In this document: positions 1 through 8,606 of the stretch, piece by piece
Layout of the letters: each line of letters begins with the position of its first letter
Numbering within the stretch: the first letter of the stretch is position 1
Source: Paludibacterium sp.
GTDB taxonomy: Bacteria > Pseudomonadota > Gammaproteobacteria > Burkholderiales > Chromobacteriaceae
NCBI RefSeq assembly: GCF_019232825.1
Contig: NZ_JAFAND010000113.1
Coordinates: 1-37,156 of the forward strand
DNA: 37,156 nucleotides
Direction of reading: 5' to 3'
Translations under genes and position numbers: made by a program
The notes under the pieces: generated by a model
The model's input: the letters and a program-made list of their open reading frames with translations, nothing else
What the model was told of the DNA's origin: nothing
Database searches by the model: none

Positions 1-76
1 CGAGCCATCGGATGGCATCGGCCGGCGTGATGTCACTAACGCACGCGCGACCGTGCAGAGCGAGGAGGAGAAATTC

Positions 77-361
77 ATGCGGCAGACAGAGACAGCAAAT
101 CAGAACGAGCCGGCGGAGATTGAGGAGGGCGAATTCATGCTGACCGAGGAAGAGCTCGAACGCGCGCAAACGCCCGCTGCAGCGCTCAACCAACCGGCAG
201 AGATTGAGGACGCCGCATTCATGCTGACCGAGGCGGAGTACGAACAGGCGCAAGACGCTGCCCCGCCCGGCGGCGCCGTGGATTCACGCTTGGGCGGGTC
301 GGACTTTGCGCTGTTGCAAAGCTGGTTAGGGTCCTCAGCGAACACGAACGTCATGGGGTGA
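77..361 (+). CDS. Small acidic repeat protein of the RTX adhesin locus
   Basis: I do not recognise a family. From the ATG at 77 it is 94 residues, acidic, with no signal peptide or membrane segment. Its body is two copies of a 20-residue unit of the form PAEIE-(E/D)-x-x-FMLTE-x-E-(L/Y)-E-x-AQ, then a Gly/Ser-rich tail. The same PAEIEEGEF-x-L motif recurs once inside the RTX protein encoded next (residues 216-226 there), which ties the two genes together. The start was chosen for a strong GAGGAGGAG ribosome site 6 bases upstream. However, the frame stays open to the left edge of the window, and the start region itself resembles a degenerate third repeat, so this could be the C-terminal end of a larger protein. 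Function unknown; a role in the adhesin locus is inferred from the shared motif and position only. Confidence 0.55.
   Translation: MRQTETANQNEPAEIEEGEFMLTEEELERAQTPAAALNQPAEIEDAAFMLTEAEYEQAQDAAPPGGAVDSRLGGSDFALLQSWLGSSANTNVMG
110..253 (+). repeat. Two 60-base direct repeats inside the small repeat gene
   Basis: Bases 110-169 and 194-253 are near-identical 60-base units, 84 bases apart start to start. They encode the PAEIE...AQ unit. A third, shorter match lies over the ribosome site and start codon: 62-80 matches 122-140 at 16 of 19 bases. Confidence 0.8.
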
Positions 362-494
362 CGCGGATCTGATCGTGCGGGATGCGTGTTGCGCATCGGT
401 TGAGAACGCTTGGTGAAGGAGGTGAGGGTGGCGGGGCGCCGCCACGATGGTTGACGTTTTTAAATGGCATTTAAGAACCTCTAAAGGGGATGCT

Positions 495-2063
495 ATGAGC
501 ACATTTAAACTGCTTAGAACCTATAAGCGGGATTCGGACGGTCAGACAGTATTCGTCTTCAAGGCGCCGCGCGTCGACGACGCCGATCCGGGGCAAAACA
601 AGTTGAAGCAGGAGGGGGAAAAAGACCTCCAGTCGCAGGAGGGGATGAACGGTACCTATTGGGTCACCGCCAGGGGCGAGGTGGCGATGGTCCTCTCCCC
701 GCCAACCGATCTGGGCGAGGGGCAAAAGGTAAAAGCCAGCCTCACGCTGTCCAGTTACGACGGCTCGGCCGTCAAGACGTTTTCGTTCACCTATGTGGGG
801 GTGAACGATGTGGCGCAGATCCTTGCCGCGCCGATCGAGATCGACGAGCAGCACCACGCGTCGCTGACGCTGGCCAGCCAGCCGCAAGTGGTGGACGCGG
901 ACCGCGGCGAAGACCGCTTGAAGGGACAAGACTGGCGCGATGTGTCGCTTCGGCTGGACGATGACTCGATCGTGTCGGGCGTCCGATATAGGGTCGACCA
1001 AACCGGCAAGCTGGTGGTGGATACCAGCCGGATGCAGGATTTGCCGTCCGATCAGGCGGCTCATGGCAAATTGGCGGTGGAAAGCTTCGACGGCACGGCC
1101 AAACAAGAGGTGGACTTTCGCATCAAAGGCGCCGATAACCCGGCCGAGATCGAGGAGGGCGAATTCACGCTGAGCGAGACGGTGTATGAAGAGGGGCTTG
1201 CCGCGGCTAACCATGCGGCCATCATCCACGCCACCCCCATCGAATTGAACGAGGAGGATCGGCAGGTACGCATTGAGGTGGCCAACCCGCCGACCGTGGA
1301 CGATGCCGATGCGGGCGAGAACCGGTTGGCGCCGTTGGCGCGGCAGGAGGTGGCGCTGCAAACCGGCGGCCGGGTGGTGACCGGGCTGTTTGCCGAGGTG
1401 GACACGTCGGGCAAGCTCTTCCTCGACAGCAGTCAGCTTGCGCAGATGAGCGCGGGCGAGGAAGCGTTGGGCACGCTTACCGTGTACAGCCTGGATGGCA
1501 GCGCGAGCCAGCAAGTGCCTATCCGTGTGGCCGGCCAGAACGCGCCGGCAAAAATTGTCGGCGCCATTTCAGCCTCGCAAAGCGATCTTCTGTCGGCGGA
1601 TGGCGCGCAGCCGTCTGACGAGGCCTTCCCCGTGCCCGGCCGTATTGCCTCGTCGGAAATTCATGGCTCTGCCGCGAATGACGCACTGAACGGGACCGAG
1701 CGTCCCGATCGCATTTACGGCCATGAAGGCGACGACCGTATCGACGGCAAGGGCGGCAACGACCGTGTCAGCGGCGGTCCGGGGAGCGATGTGTTCGTGA
1801 TGTCCTCCCTGCCGGATCAAGACATGGAAACCGATACCGTGCTGGATTTTCAGCTCGACATCGACCGCCTCGATCTGAGCGCGTTGCGTCAGCGCCACCC
1901 CTCGCTAAACGCGGAAGTGCTGCGCGATGACAGCAAGACGGCGCTGTTGATCCGGCAAAGCGAGGATGTCGCACCGACGCTGCAGATCGTGCTGGAAGGC
2001 GTGGCGATGCCGTCGGATCTGTCGGATCAGGAGATCGTGCAACGCCTGACCCTGGTTGCCTAA
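495..2063 (+). CDS. VCBS-like/RTX secreted adhesin-type protein
   Basis: Predicted type I-secreted, calcium-binding surface or extracellular protein of 522 residues. Three VCBS-like units are visible, each opening with a V(D/V)DAD-x-GE(N/D)-x-L type motif (about residues 27, 132 and 268), carrying a (Y/F/L)DG motif and closing with N-(D/A/N)-x-A-x-I. The second ends in NPAEIEEGEF, the motif of the small upstream protein. Residues about 390-433 hold a short run of RTX nonapeptides (GHEGDDRID, GKGGNDRVS, GGPGSDVFV). The C-terminal 80 residues match the end of the next gene product and look like a type I secretion targeting domain. There is no N-terminal signal peptide, as expected for that route. 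An upstream in-frame ATG at 447 exists, but AAAGGGG precedes 495 and the protein then aligns with the neighbour's N-terminus (MSTFKLLR against MSNMTLRLL). A specific adhesin function is inference. Confidence 0.8.
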   Translation: MSTFKLLRTYKRDSDGQTVFVFKAPRVDDADPGQNKLKQEGEKDLQSQEGMNGTYWVTARGEVAMVLSPPTDLGEGQKVKASLTLSSYDGSAVKTFSFTYVGVNDVAQILAAPIEIDEQHHASLTLASQPQVVDADRGEDRLKGQDWRDVSLRLDDDSIVSGVRYRVDQTGKLVVDTSRMQDLPSDQAAHGKLAVESFDGTAKQEVDFRIKGADNPAEIEEGEFTLSETVYEEGLAAANHAAIIHATPIELNEEDRQVRIEVANPPTVDDADAGENRLAPLARQEVALQTGGRVVTGLFAEVDTSGKLFLDSSQLAQMSAGEEALGTLTVYSLDGSASQQVPIRVAGQNAPAKIVGAISASQSDLLSADGAQPSDEAFPVPGRIASSEIHGSAANDALNGTERPDRIYGHEGDDRIDGKGGNDRVSGGPGSDVFVMSSLPDQDMETDTVLDFQLDIDRLDLSALRQRHPSLNAEVLRDDSKTALLIRQSEDVAPTLQIVLEGVAMPSDLSDQEIVQRLTLVA

Positions 2064-2073
2064 GCGTTAGGCG

Positions 2074-2106
2074 CGGGCGCGCGTCCCGGGGGCGCGCCCG
2101 TTTTTC
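2074..2106 (+). terminator. Rho-independent terminator after the first RTX gene
   Basis: A perfect 9-bp GC stem (2074-2082 with 2092-2100) is followed by TTTTTCTCT. It lies 11 bases after the stop codon, so the two RTX genes are probably separately controlled or partly attenuated. Confidence 0.85.
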
Positions 2107-2151
2107 TCTAGGCGGAGGTTCTCCCAAGATGATGAACGGAAGTTTTGCGTC

Positions 2152-4812
2152 ATGAGCAACATGACGTTACGGCTCCTCGGCAAGAAAATGATGGGGAGCC
2201 AGTTGGTGCACGTATTCGCGCTGCCTACCGTCGAAGACCCCGATCCTGATGAAAATGCCCTGGTGACACACCGCGATTGGCGCGTGATGTTGTCGCTGGC
2301 AGGCGATACGCTCGGCTACTACCGTGTAACGGCCTCAGGCATTGAAATCGCTTTTACCGATGTGCCGCGTTTGGCCAAAGGGCAGGCGGCGGTAGGCGAA
2401 ATAGACGTTACCAGCTGCGACGGCACCTCGGCGGCATTGAAGGTGCGCATCGGCGGCGACAATACCCCGGCGCGAATCGAGCCGTTGCAGCTGACGTTGC
2501 CCGAGCGTCTGCGCGGCAAGGACGTGCCCTTTGCGCCGCCCGCCGTCTACGACGACGACGCGGGCGAAAATCGGCTTGGCGAGCAGGACTGGACCGATTT
2601 CGCTCATGGCCGCTACCGCATCGACGACACGGGCCGGATCGTGGTGCGAGCGGATAAGCTGCCGCCTTTGGCGGCGGGGCAGGTGCTGAGTGCCCAACTG
2701 GCGGTAACGAGCGTTGACGGCAGCATCGGCTGGGTCAGCCTGCGCTTTGTCGGCGAAAACGATCCGGGACGCATGAAGCCATTCGTGCTGCGTTTTGACC
2801 ACCATGAAGTTGGGCACAGCCAAAGTGTGCAGCCCGAAGTGCTGGACGCGGACCCGGGTGAAAACCGGTTGCGGGCCATGGCCCCGACAAGGGTGGGGCC
2901 GCTGAGCTACCGTGTCGACGAAAGCGGCGCCGTGACGGTGACGTTACTGGAGCCTGCCGCGCTGCAGCCAGGGGCCTTGTTGCCTTATACCTTGCCGGTG
3001 CGCACCGCCGATGGCGGCGCGGCGTATCTGCACGTCAATATCCAAGGCCCCGAGGGGTACCGGCCTCGCGCCGACAGCGGCGTGCTGCGCATTGCCGCGC
3101 GGGAGCCGCAGCCGGTCGATCTGATGCCGATTTTCGACCAGTCGGGCAGCATGGCGCACATCGATTGGGATGGCCGAGGAGGTTGGCAGCGCCCCTGCCT
3201 GTTATGGCTCAAATATGGGCAACAGCGAATGCTCGCCCATCTCGAATTGACGGGTGAGGTTCGCGTCAAGCCGATGATGTTCGATCACGGCGCTTATACC
3301 GCGTGGGGCGATCGCAACGGCTCGCCGGCACAGTTGCGCGAAACGGGCTGGGTGAGCGCGGCCGCGTTCAACGAAGAGCAACTTCAATCCGGCGTCATGA
3401 ATCTCAACGTCGATTACAACGCCCCCACCAACCTTGCCTCGGTGCTGCAATCGTTGCCCGATGCCTTTGGCGCGGGATCCGGCCGCGCTGGTGCGCGCAA
3501 AATCGTGGTGCTGTATACCGATGGCGACGTATCCGGCCTGACCTCGGCGCAGATCGGCGAATTCCAGCAGCAGCTGGCGTCGCGGGGCATCACGCTGCAC
3601 GTCATTCAAATCTGCGCGCCGCCGGCCAACACCGGCGTGACGCTCGACGGCAACCCCATCACGCCGGCGATGCTGCTCGACAAGCTCAGAACCGAGCAGG
3701 GCAAGTCGATCCGAGTGGCGGATGGGCAATGGCTGGCGCCGCTATTGATTGGCGCGAGCCAGGCCTATCAGGCGGAAGGTTCTCTCGGATCGGTCGGCAG
3801 GCCGGGCGGCTACGTGAGCCAATTATCCATCGCGGGCGACACGTGGCGTTTCAATGGCCATAGGTTCATCGACGGCAATATGTCGAAGGCGCATTACGAC
3901 CCGGGCCGAGGCAATCTGACTCTCGACACGGGAGCCTTGCTCGTCACCGTGAATATGTTCACGGCGGACTATACCGTCACGCAGCAATACCGATCGGAAA
4001 CGCATCAGCAGCCCTTGTTCTTCTCGTTGAAAGGCCCTGATGGCGCCGAATCCCACGGCACCGTGACCATCGCCTTGTCGCCCGACATGCCGTTGGTCGC
4101 GCCGAAGGGCTGGCCGATCAACGCGGGGCCTGCCCGCGCGGCCATCGTCTGGACCGGGAGCGACGACGATGATCATTTCGTCGGTTCGCCGGGCGATGAC
4201 ACATTGTACGGCCATGGCGGCCGGGACTTGCTCTTTGGCGGCCTGGGCGAGGACCAATTGTATGGCGGGGGCGGCAATGACGAGCTGTATGGCGGTCAAG
4301 GCAACGACGCGCTGTATGGGGGTGACGGCAATGACGTGTTGTACGGCGATTGGGGGCACGACACGTTGCGTGGTGGCGCGGGCAACGATTATTTGTTTGG
4401 CGGCCCGGACAATGACTGGTTGGATGGCGGCGAAGGCGACGACGTGCTCGTTGGCGGCATGGGCAACGATCGGCTTTTCGGCGGCGCGGGCCGAGACCAG
4501 TTCAAGTGGCATGCCCGGTTGCCGGAGATGATTGAGGGCCTGTCGGACACGCCTGAAATCGATCGCGTGATGGACTTCGAGCAGGGGCAAGATCAGCTCG
4601 ACCTGAGCATGCTGTACCGCTATCACCCGGAAATGAAACTGATGCTAAGGCCCTTGATCGATGACAACAAGCCCAGCACGGCGCTCGAATTTAGCATCGC
4701 GGATAAGGCGCCGCCATCGCTGCAGATCGTGTTGGTCGGCCATACCGTGTCCGACATGGAAACGCTTCGCGCTTATCTCAGCGATGGCACCTCTGAACGA
4801 ATGGCCTTTTGA
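2152..4812 (+). CDS. VCBS-like/von Willebrand A/RTX adhesin
   Basis: Predicted type I-secreted adhesin of 886 residues. The N-terminal third has three VCBS-like units (VEDPDPDENAL near 27, YDDDAGENRL near 132, LDADPGENRL near 232). A von Willebrand A domain follows (about 320-520), with an intact metal-ion-dependent adhesion motif D329-x-S-x-S333 in FDQSGSM and a YTDGD loop near 457. After a beta-rich stretch come about twelve RTX nonapeptides of the GGxGxDxLx type (about 667-783). The C-terminal secretion domain parallels that of the preceding gene. This is the order seen in large biofilm adhesins of the LapA kind, but this protein is far shorter and has no visible N-terminal retention module. 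The start follows CGGAAG and aligns with the neighbour. A TolC-family channel gene lies downstream. Ligand unknown. Confidence 0.85.
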   Translation: MSNMTLRLLGKKMMGSQLVHVFALPTVEDPDPDENALVTHRDWRVMLSLAGDTLGYYRVTASGIEIAFTDVPRLAKGQAAVGEIDVTSCDGTSAALKVRIGGDNTPARIEPLQLTLPERLRGKDVPFAPPAVYDDDAGENRLGEQDWTDFAHGRYRIDDTGRIVVRADKLPPLAAGQVLSAQLAVTSVDGSIGWVSLRFVGENDPGRMKPFVLRFDHHEVGHSQSVQPEVLDADPGENRLRAMAPTRVGPLSYRVDESGAVTVTLLEPAALQPGALLPYTLPVRTADGGAAYLHVNIQGPEGYRPRADSGVLRIAAREPQPVDLMPIFDQSGSMAHIDWDGRGGWQRPCLLWLKYGQQRMLAHLELTGEVRVKPMMFDHGAYTAWGDRNGSPAQLRETGWVSAAAFNEEQLQSGVMNLNVDYNAPTNLASVLQSLPDAFGAGSGRAGARKIVVLYTDGDVSGLTSAQIGEFQQQLASRGITLHVIQICAPPANTGVTLDGNPITPAMLLDKLRTEQGKSIRVADGQWLAPLLIGASQAYQAEGSLGSVGRPGGYVSQLSIAGDTWRFNGHRFIDGNMSKAHYDPGRGNLTLDTGALLVTVNMFTADYTVTQQYRSETHQQPLFFSLKGPDGAESHGTVTIALSPDMPLVAPKGWPINAGPARAAIVWTGSDDDDHFVGSPGDDTLYGHGGRDLLFGGLGEDQLYGGGGNDELYGGQGNDALYGGDGNDVLYGDWGHDTLRGGAGNDYLFGGPDNDWLDGGEGDDVLVGGMGNDRLFGGAGRDQFKWHARLPEMIEGLSDTPEIDRVMDFEQGQDQLDLSMLYRYHPEMKLMLRPLIDDNKPSTALEFSIADKAPPSLQIVLVGHTVSDMETLRAYLSDGTSERMAF

Positions 4813-4956
4813 CCGCTTTACCGCCGGCAAGACGGCGTCTCGTTTTGGCGTAGGACAATACGGAAGTGAGCGGGGGCCGAGTTGGGGGGTGTTTCGCCCG
4901 CCTGAAGGGTGTTTTATGGTCGAAAGCGTTTCATCAAGCCTGATTGGAATGTGAAC

Positions 4957-6342
4957 ATGATGTTAAGAGCACGAACTTTCCCCATCCCGCTTTGGCTCGC
5001 GCTGTGCGCTCAGCCGACGCTGGCCGCGCTGTCGTTGCCGGAGGTGGCGGCCAGCGCCGTGGCGCAGAGCCCCGAGGTGCGCATCAAAATGCATCAGTAT
5101 CTCGGCGCCGAGGCCGATTACCGGGCGGCGCGCGCCCGTTTCTTTCCCGAGGTGGACCTCGGCCATACCAGCGGGCGGACGGTCAGCGATGCCGACGCCT
5201 ATGGCAATACGTTCCGACGTACGGCCGACTCGCGGGCGTGGTCGCTGAGCATGACGCAGAGTCTGTTTCATGGTTTCCAGACGCTTTATGAGACGCGGCG
5301 GCAGGATCATGCCAAAAGCGCGCAATACTTCCAACTGCTAGACGTCAGCCAGCAGCAGGCCTTGGAAGCGGCGCGGGCTTTTCTCGATGTCTCGCGCCAT
5401 CGGGCATTGCTGGTTGCGGCGCGGCAGAGCCATGACAGCCATCAACGCATTTATCAGAAAATCCACAGCAAAGCGCGCCCGCAGAATGGTGTGGCGGTGG
5501 CCGCCGGGGTCGATTTGGAACAGGCGGCGGGGCGCTTGGCGCTGGCGGACGCCAATATGTTGACTGCGGAAGCGAATCTGGCCGATGTGTCCGCCCGTTA
5601 TGCCCGCCTGGTCGGCACGGCGCCGCCCGGCGATCTGGCGCGCTTCACGCCGCCTTCGCCGCCGCCAGCACGGGCGATGACGGTCGACGCCACGCCGGCG
5701 GTGCTGGCCACGCGCGCCGCGGTCAGCGCGGCGCGGCAGCAGGTTCAGGCACGGCGCGGCGCGTTTCTGCCGCGGCTGGATGCGCGTGCGCGGCAGGAGT
5801 GGGGCAGCATGCCGTCAGGGGGCCTGGGGGTGGGCGCGCCCGTGCGTGTGCGACAGACGGTGGAGCTGATCGGCGTGCTGAATCTGTCGCGTGGCGGCGC
5901 CGACAAAGCGCGGCTCGCGCGCGCGGCCGAAGAGCTGAATGCCGCGCGCGCGCAGCAGGACAAGGTCTGCCGCGAAGCGCGCCAGCAGTGGGTGATGGCG
6001 CAAAACGAATGGGAAAAATTGCAGCGCAAGATCGGTTTCCTGCAGCAGCACGCCTTGGCCAGCGAAAAAGTGCGCGATGCCTATTGGGCCCAGTTCGAGA
6101 TCAGCCGGCGCACACTGTTGGATGTGCTGGACAGCGAGAATGAGTTTTTCCGCTCGCGCTCGGCGTTGATCGACGGCGAGGCGGACTTGGCGCTGGCCGG
6201 TCTGCGCACGCAGGCCGCCAGCGGCACCTTGCTCGATGCGCTGGGGATTGCCCCGGCCTTGCCGGCGCCTGCCGTGGCGCAGGCCGACGCCGAGGACGCG
6301 CCCTGCGTCGCGCGCGACGGCGCGGTCGATAACCATGGCTGA
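4957..6342 (+). CDS. TolC-family outer-membrane efflux/secretion channel
   Basis: Outer-membrane component of a type I secretion system, probably exporting the two RTX proteins encoded before it. The product is 461 residues, usual for TolC/AggA/LapE. It begins with a signal peptide ending near TLA (residues about 1-24). The mature start ALSLPEVAASAV and later long, Gln/Ala/Arg-rich helical segments (QQALEAARAFLDV, ARRGAFLPRLDARARQEWG, FEISRRTLLDVLDSENEFF) are typical of the internal TolC duplication. I chose the ATG at 4957, which puts the signal peptide at the N-terminus and has GGA 8 bases upstream; an earlier in-frame ATG at 4909 would add 16 residues ahead of it. The matching ABC ATPase and membrane-fusion genes are not in the window, so they lie further left or elsewhere. 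Confidence 0.88.
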   Translation: MMLRARTFPIPLWLALCAQPTLAALSLPEVAASAVAQSPEVRIKMHQYLGAEADYRAARARFFPEVDLGHTSGRTVSDADAYGNTFRRTADSRAWSLSMTQSLFHGFQTLYETRRQDHAKSAQYFQLLDVSQQQALEAARAFLDVSRHRALLVAARQSHDSHQRIYQKIHSKARPQNGVAVAAGVDLEQAAGRLALADANMLTAEANLADVSARYARLVGTAPPGDLARFTPPSPPPARAMTVDATPAVLATRAAVSAARQQVQARRGAFLPRLDARARQEWGSMPSGGLGVGAPVRVRQTVELIGVLNLSRGGADKARLARAAEELNAARAQQDKVCREARQQWVMAQNEWEKLQRKIGFLQQHALASEKVRDAYWAQFEISRRTLLDVLDSENEFFRSRSALIDGEADLALAGLRTQAASGTLLDALGIAPALPAPAVAQADAEDAPCVARDGAVDNHG

Positions 6343-6393
6343 TAAATGGTTTTAAAAACAGATGCTTATTGTCGGTTGCATCAAGCCGCCGGC

Positions 6394-6423
6394 TTGACGG
6401 CGGACGGCCTGGGCGCGCATAAT
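6394..6423 (+). promoter_or_regulatory. Sigma-70 promoter for trhP
   Basis: TTGACG (6394-6399), an 18-base spacer, then CATAAT (6418-6423), about 80 bases before the trhP start. The -10 box sits between GCGC arms (GCGCGCATAATGCGC), so it lies in a small inverted repeat. Confidence 0.6.
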
Positions 6424-6503
6424 GCGCCGCGTCTGGAACAGGCTCCCATAGGGGGCCTGTCGTCTTTTCTCGCGGCTTGCCGCTCCGAACCGACCGAATA
6501 GCG

Positions 6504-7847
6504 ATGAAATCTCCCGAACTGCTTTTGCCCGCGGGCACCCTGGATAAAATGCGCGCCGCCTATGATTACGGCGCCGATGCCGTCTATGCCGGCCAGCCGC
6601 GGTATTCGCTGCGCGCGCGCAACAACGACTTCAAGCTGGAAGAGCTGCGCCAGGGCATCGAGGAAGCGCACGCGCGCGGCAAGCAGTTCTACGTCGCCTC
6701 CAATATCCTGCCGCACAACGCCAAGATCAAAACCTACCTGGCCGATATGGAACCCGTCATCGCCATGCGCCCCGACGCGCTGATCATGGCGGACCCCGGC
6801 CTCATCATGATGGTGCGCGAGCGCTGGCCCGAGATGCCGGTGCATCTGTCGGTGCAGGCCAATACCGTCAATTACATGGGGGTGAAGTTTTGGCAGAAAC
6901 TGGGTCTGACCCGCATCATCCTGTCGCGTGAATTGTCGCTGGATGAAATCGCCGAGATCCGTCAGGAATGCCCGGATATGGAGATCGAGGTGTTCGTGCA
7001 CGGCGCGCTGTGCATCGCCTATTCCGGCCGTTGTCTGCTGTCGGGCTATTTCAATCGCCGCGATCCGAACCAGGGCACTTGCACCAACGCCTGCCGCTGG
7101 GACTACAAGGTGCACGACACGCAAGCGGACGATGCCGGCGACGTTGCACGCATCGACTTCGATTTCCGCCGCGAGCAGGAAGAAGCGGATAAGCAGTTCG
7201 CCGCCTGCGGCGGCGCCGAGCGGCACCCGCTGGCCGATAAGACCTATTTGATCGAGGAGGCGAGCCGGCCGGGCGAACTGATGCCGATCGTCGAGGATGA
7301 GCACGGCACCTACATCATGAATTCGCGCGATCTGCGCGCAGTCGAGCACGTCGCGCGTCTGGCCGAGATCGGTATCGACTCGTTGAAGATCGAGGGGCGC
7401 ACCAAGTCGCTGTATTACGTGGCGCGCGTGGCGCAGGTTTACCGGCGCGCCATCGACGACGCCGTGGCCGGCCGGCCGTTCGATCCCGCCTTGCTGTCCG
7501 AGCTGGAGGGTTTGGCCAACCGCGGTTATACCGATGGCTTCCTCGAACGCCACCATACGCACGAGTATCAGAACTACCTGACCGGCCATTCGCAGGCACA
7601 TCGCAGCCAATACGTCGGCGAGGTGCTGGAGGTGGATGCGGCGGGCTGGGCGCTGGTCGACGTCAAGAATCGCTTTGCCGTGGGCGACCGTCTGGAAATC
7701 ATTCACCCGCGCGGCAACCGCGTGCTGCAACTGCTGGAGATGACGCGCAATGGCGAGGCGTGCCTAGTGGCGCCAGGCAACGGCGTGCAAGTGCGTATTC
7801 CCGACATGGCGGGCATGGATAAGGCGCTGATCGCCCGTTTCCTGTAA
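6504..7847 (+). CDS. trhP: TrhP (YegQ), U32-family tRNA U34 hydroxylation protein
   Basis: In E. coli this protein makes 5-hydroxyuridine at the wobble base U34 of tRNAs, in a prephenate-dependent reaction. The 447-residue product matches E. coli YegQ almost block for block: an N-terminal PELLLPAGTLDKM, then YGADAVYAGQPRYSLR, LSVQANTVN, and the U32 signature around EVFVHGALCIAYSGRC. Cysteines at about 170, 177, 193 and 197 are in the family's iron-sulfur pattern. A C-terminal beta domain follows. The ATG at 6504 aligns with the E. coli start; an upstream TTG at 6477 would add nine residues without support. It stands alone between its own promoter and terminator. Confidence 0.93.
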   Translation: MKSPELLLPAGTLDKMRAAYDYGADAVYAGQPRYSLRARNNDFKLEELRQGIEEAHARGKQFYVASNILPHNAKIKTYLADMEPVIAMRPDALIMADPGLIMMVRERWPEMPVHLSVQANTVNYMGVKFWQKLGLTRIILSRELSLDEIAEIRQECPDMEIEVFVHGALCIAYSGRCLLSGYFNRRDPNQGTCTNACRWDYKVHDTQADDAGDVARIDFDFRREQEEADKQFAACGGAERHPLADKTYLIEEASRPGELMPIVEDEHGTYIMNSRDLRAVEHVARLAEIGIDSLKIEGRTKSLYYVARVAQVYRRAIDDAVAGRPFDPALLSELEGLANRGYTDGFLERHHTHEYQNYLTGHSQAHRSQYVGEVLEVDAAGWALVDVKNRFAVGDRLEIIHPRGNRVLQLLEMTRNGEACLVAPGNGVQVRIPDMAGMDKALIARFL

Positions 7848-7867
7848 GCCGCGTTGTCTGCCCCAGG

Positions 7868-7909
7868 ATGGTGCGTTTCCCGTTTGGGGGCGCACCATTT
7901 TTGTTTTTT
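7868..7909 (+). terminator. Terminator after trhP
   Basis: An 8-bp stem, ATGGTGCG with CGCACCAT (7868-7875 and 7891-7898), is followed by TTTTGTTTTTT. It lies 20 bases past the stop codon. Confidence 0.8.
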
Positions 7910-8606
7910 GGGCCGTTTGGGCGATGCCTTGGTCCATCGCTTGCCAAGAATGCGATCCCCCTGGGGGATCGACACTGTTGCAGGATTTCCACCTACCCCC
8001 GCCTACACGTCATGAGCGGTTTTTGCTGCCATGACACTGGGGTGAATTAAGAAAAAAAGCATATCAGCGAATAGTAATACCTTTTCCCCTCGTGCTTTTC
8101 CCATTGATCTTCCTGGTTGTTTCTCGCGATGGTGCCACGTTGGCGCGTTTCTCGGCGCCGGATTCGTCGCGGCGTCGATGTAGCGTTTTCTATGCATGTT
8201 GCATTGCGGGATGAATATTTATTGCCTCCTTACCAAATAATGATTAAAAAGTAGTGACAGAGATCAAGTTTTGTGTGGATTTGTTAAACACTCAACGAGG
8301 TCGATAGCTAAAAAAAGAGAATAAACAACAGGCGTGGAACCACCGCGCCACATTCCTTCCGCTCTGCATCTCGCTTTTGGATGACGTGTTTCGCCCCATC
8401 CTGGGGCATGGCCAGGTTTGGTCTGCTGTATCGACGTTGCGTTGCCAGAGTGTGCATGTTTCTTGCTTTAATGCACATGTGGTATGCCAATGTGCTTGAG
8501 CGGCCCCCGCGGGCCGATCGGCTGGCGCCCATGGCGTTCTTGGGGCCCCCTACCGGATCTCGCCGGTGAGGGTGTGATGCTGTATGGAGATACTTAGGGA
8601 ACCGTT
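7910..8606 (+). other. Long non-coding leader region before potF
   Basis: About 700 bases without a convincing gene. Open frames here are short, lack ribosome sites and resemble nothing. What is visible: a perfect palindromic hairpin at 7953-7971 (8-bp arms, CTG loop) without a T run; an AT-rich stretch at about 8040-8330; a 6-bp GC hairpin at 8393-8407; and an inverted repeat TGTGCAT/ATGCACA (8451-8457 and 8471-8477). I could not pick out a clear sigma-70 promoter. The length suggests regulated expression of the polyamine operon. Confidence 0.5.

Noticed and set aside
447-494. ATG at 447 as the start of the first RTX gene
   Set aside because: The only strong ribosome site upstream (419-427) is 20 bases away with a GC hairpin between, and the 16 extra residues are absent from the paralogous neighbour.
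1610-1619. Neisseria-type DNA uptake sequence (GCCGTCTGAC)
   Set aside because: Single, one base off the ten-base consensus and inside a coding region; no other copies noticed.
4169-4531. Tandem short repeats over the RTX region as a possible CRISPR or satellite
   Set aside because: The periodicity is 27 bases in frame with GGxGxDxLx nonapeptides and has no unique spacers; it is coding repeat.
8480-8500. Sigma-54-like promoter (TGGTATGCCAATGTGC) before potF
   Set aside because: The GG and GC elements are 11 rather than 10 bases apart and other consensus positions fail.
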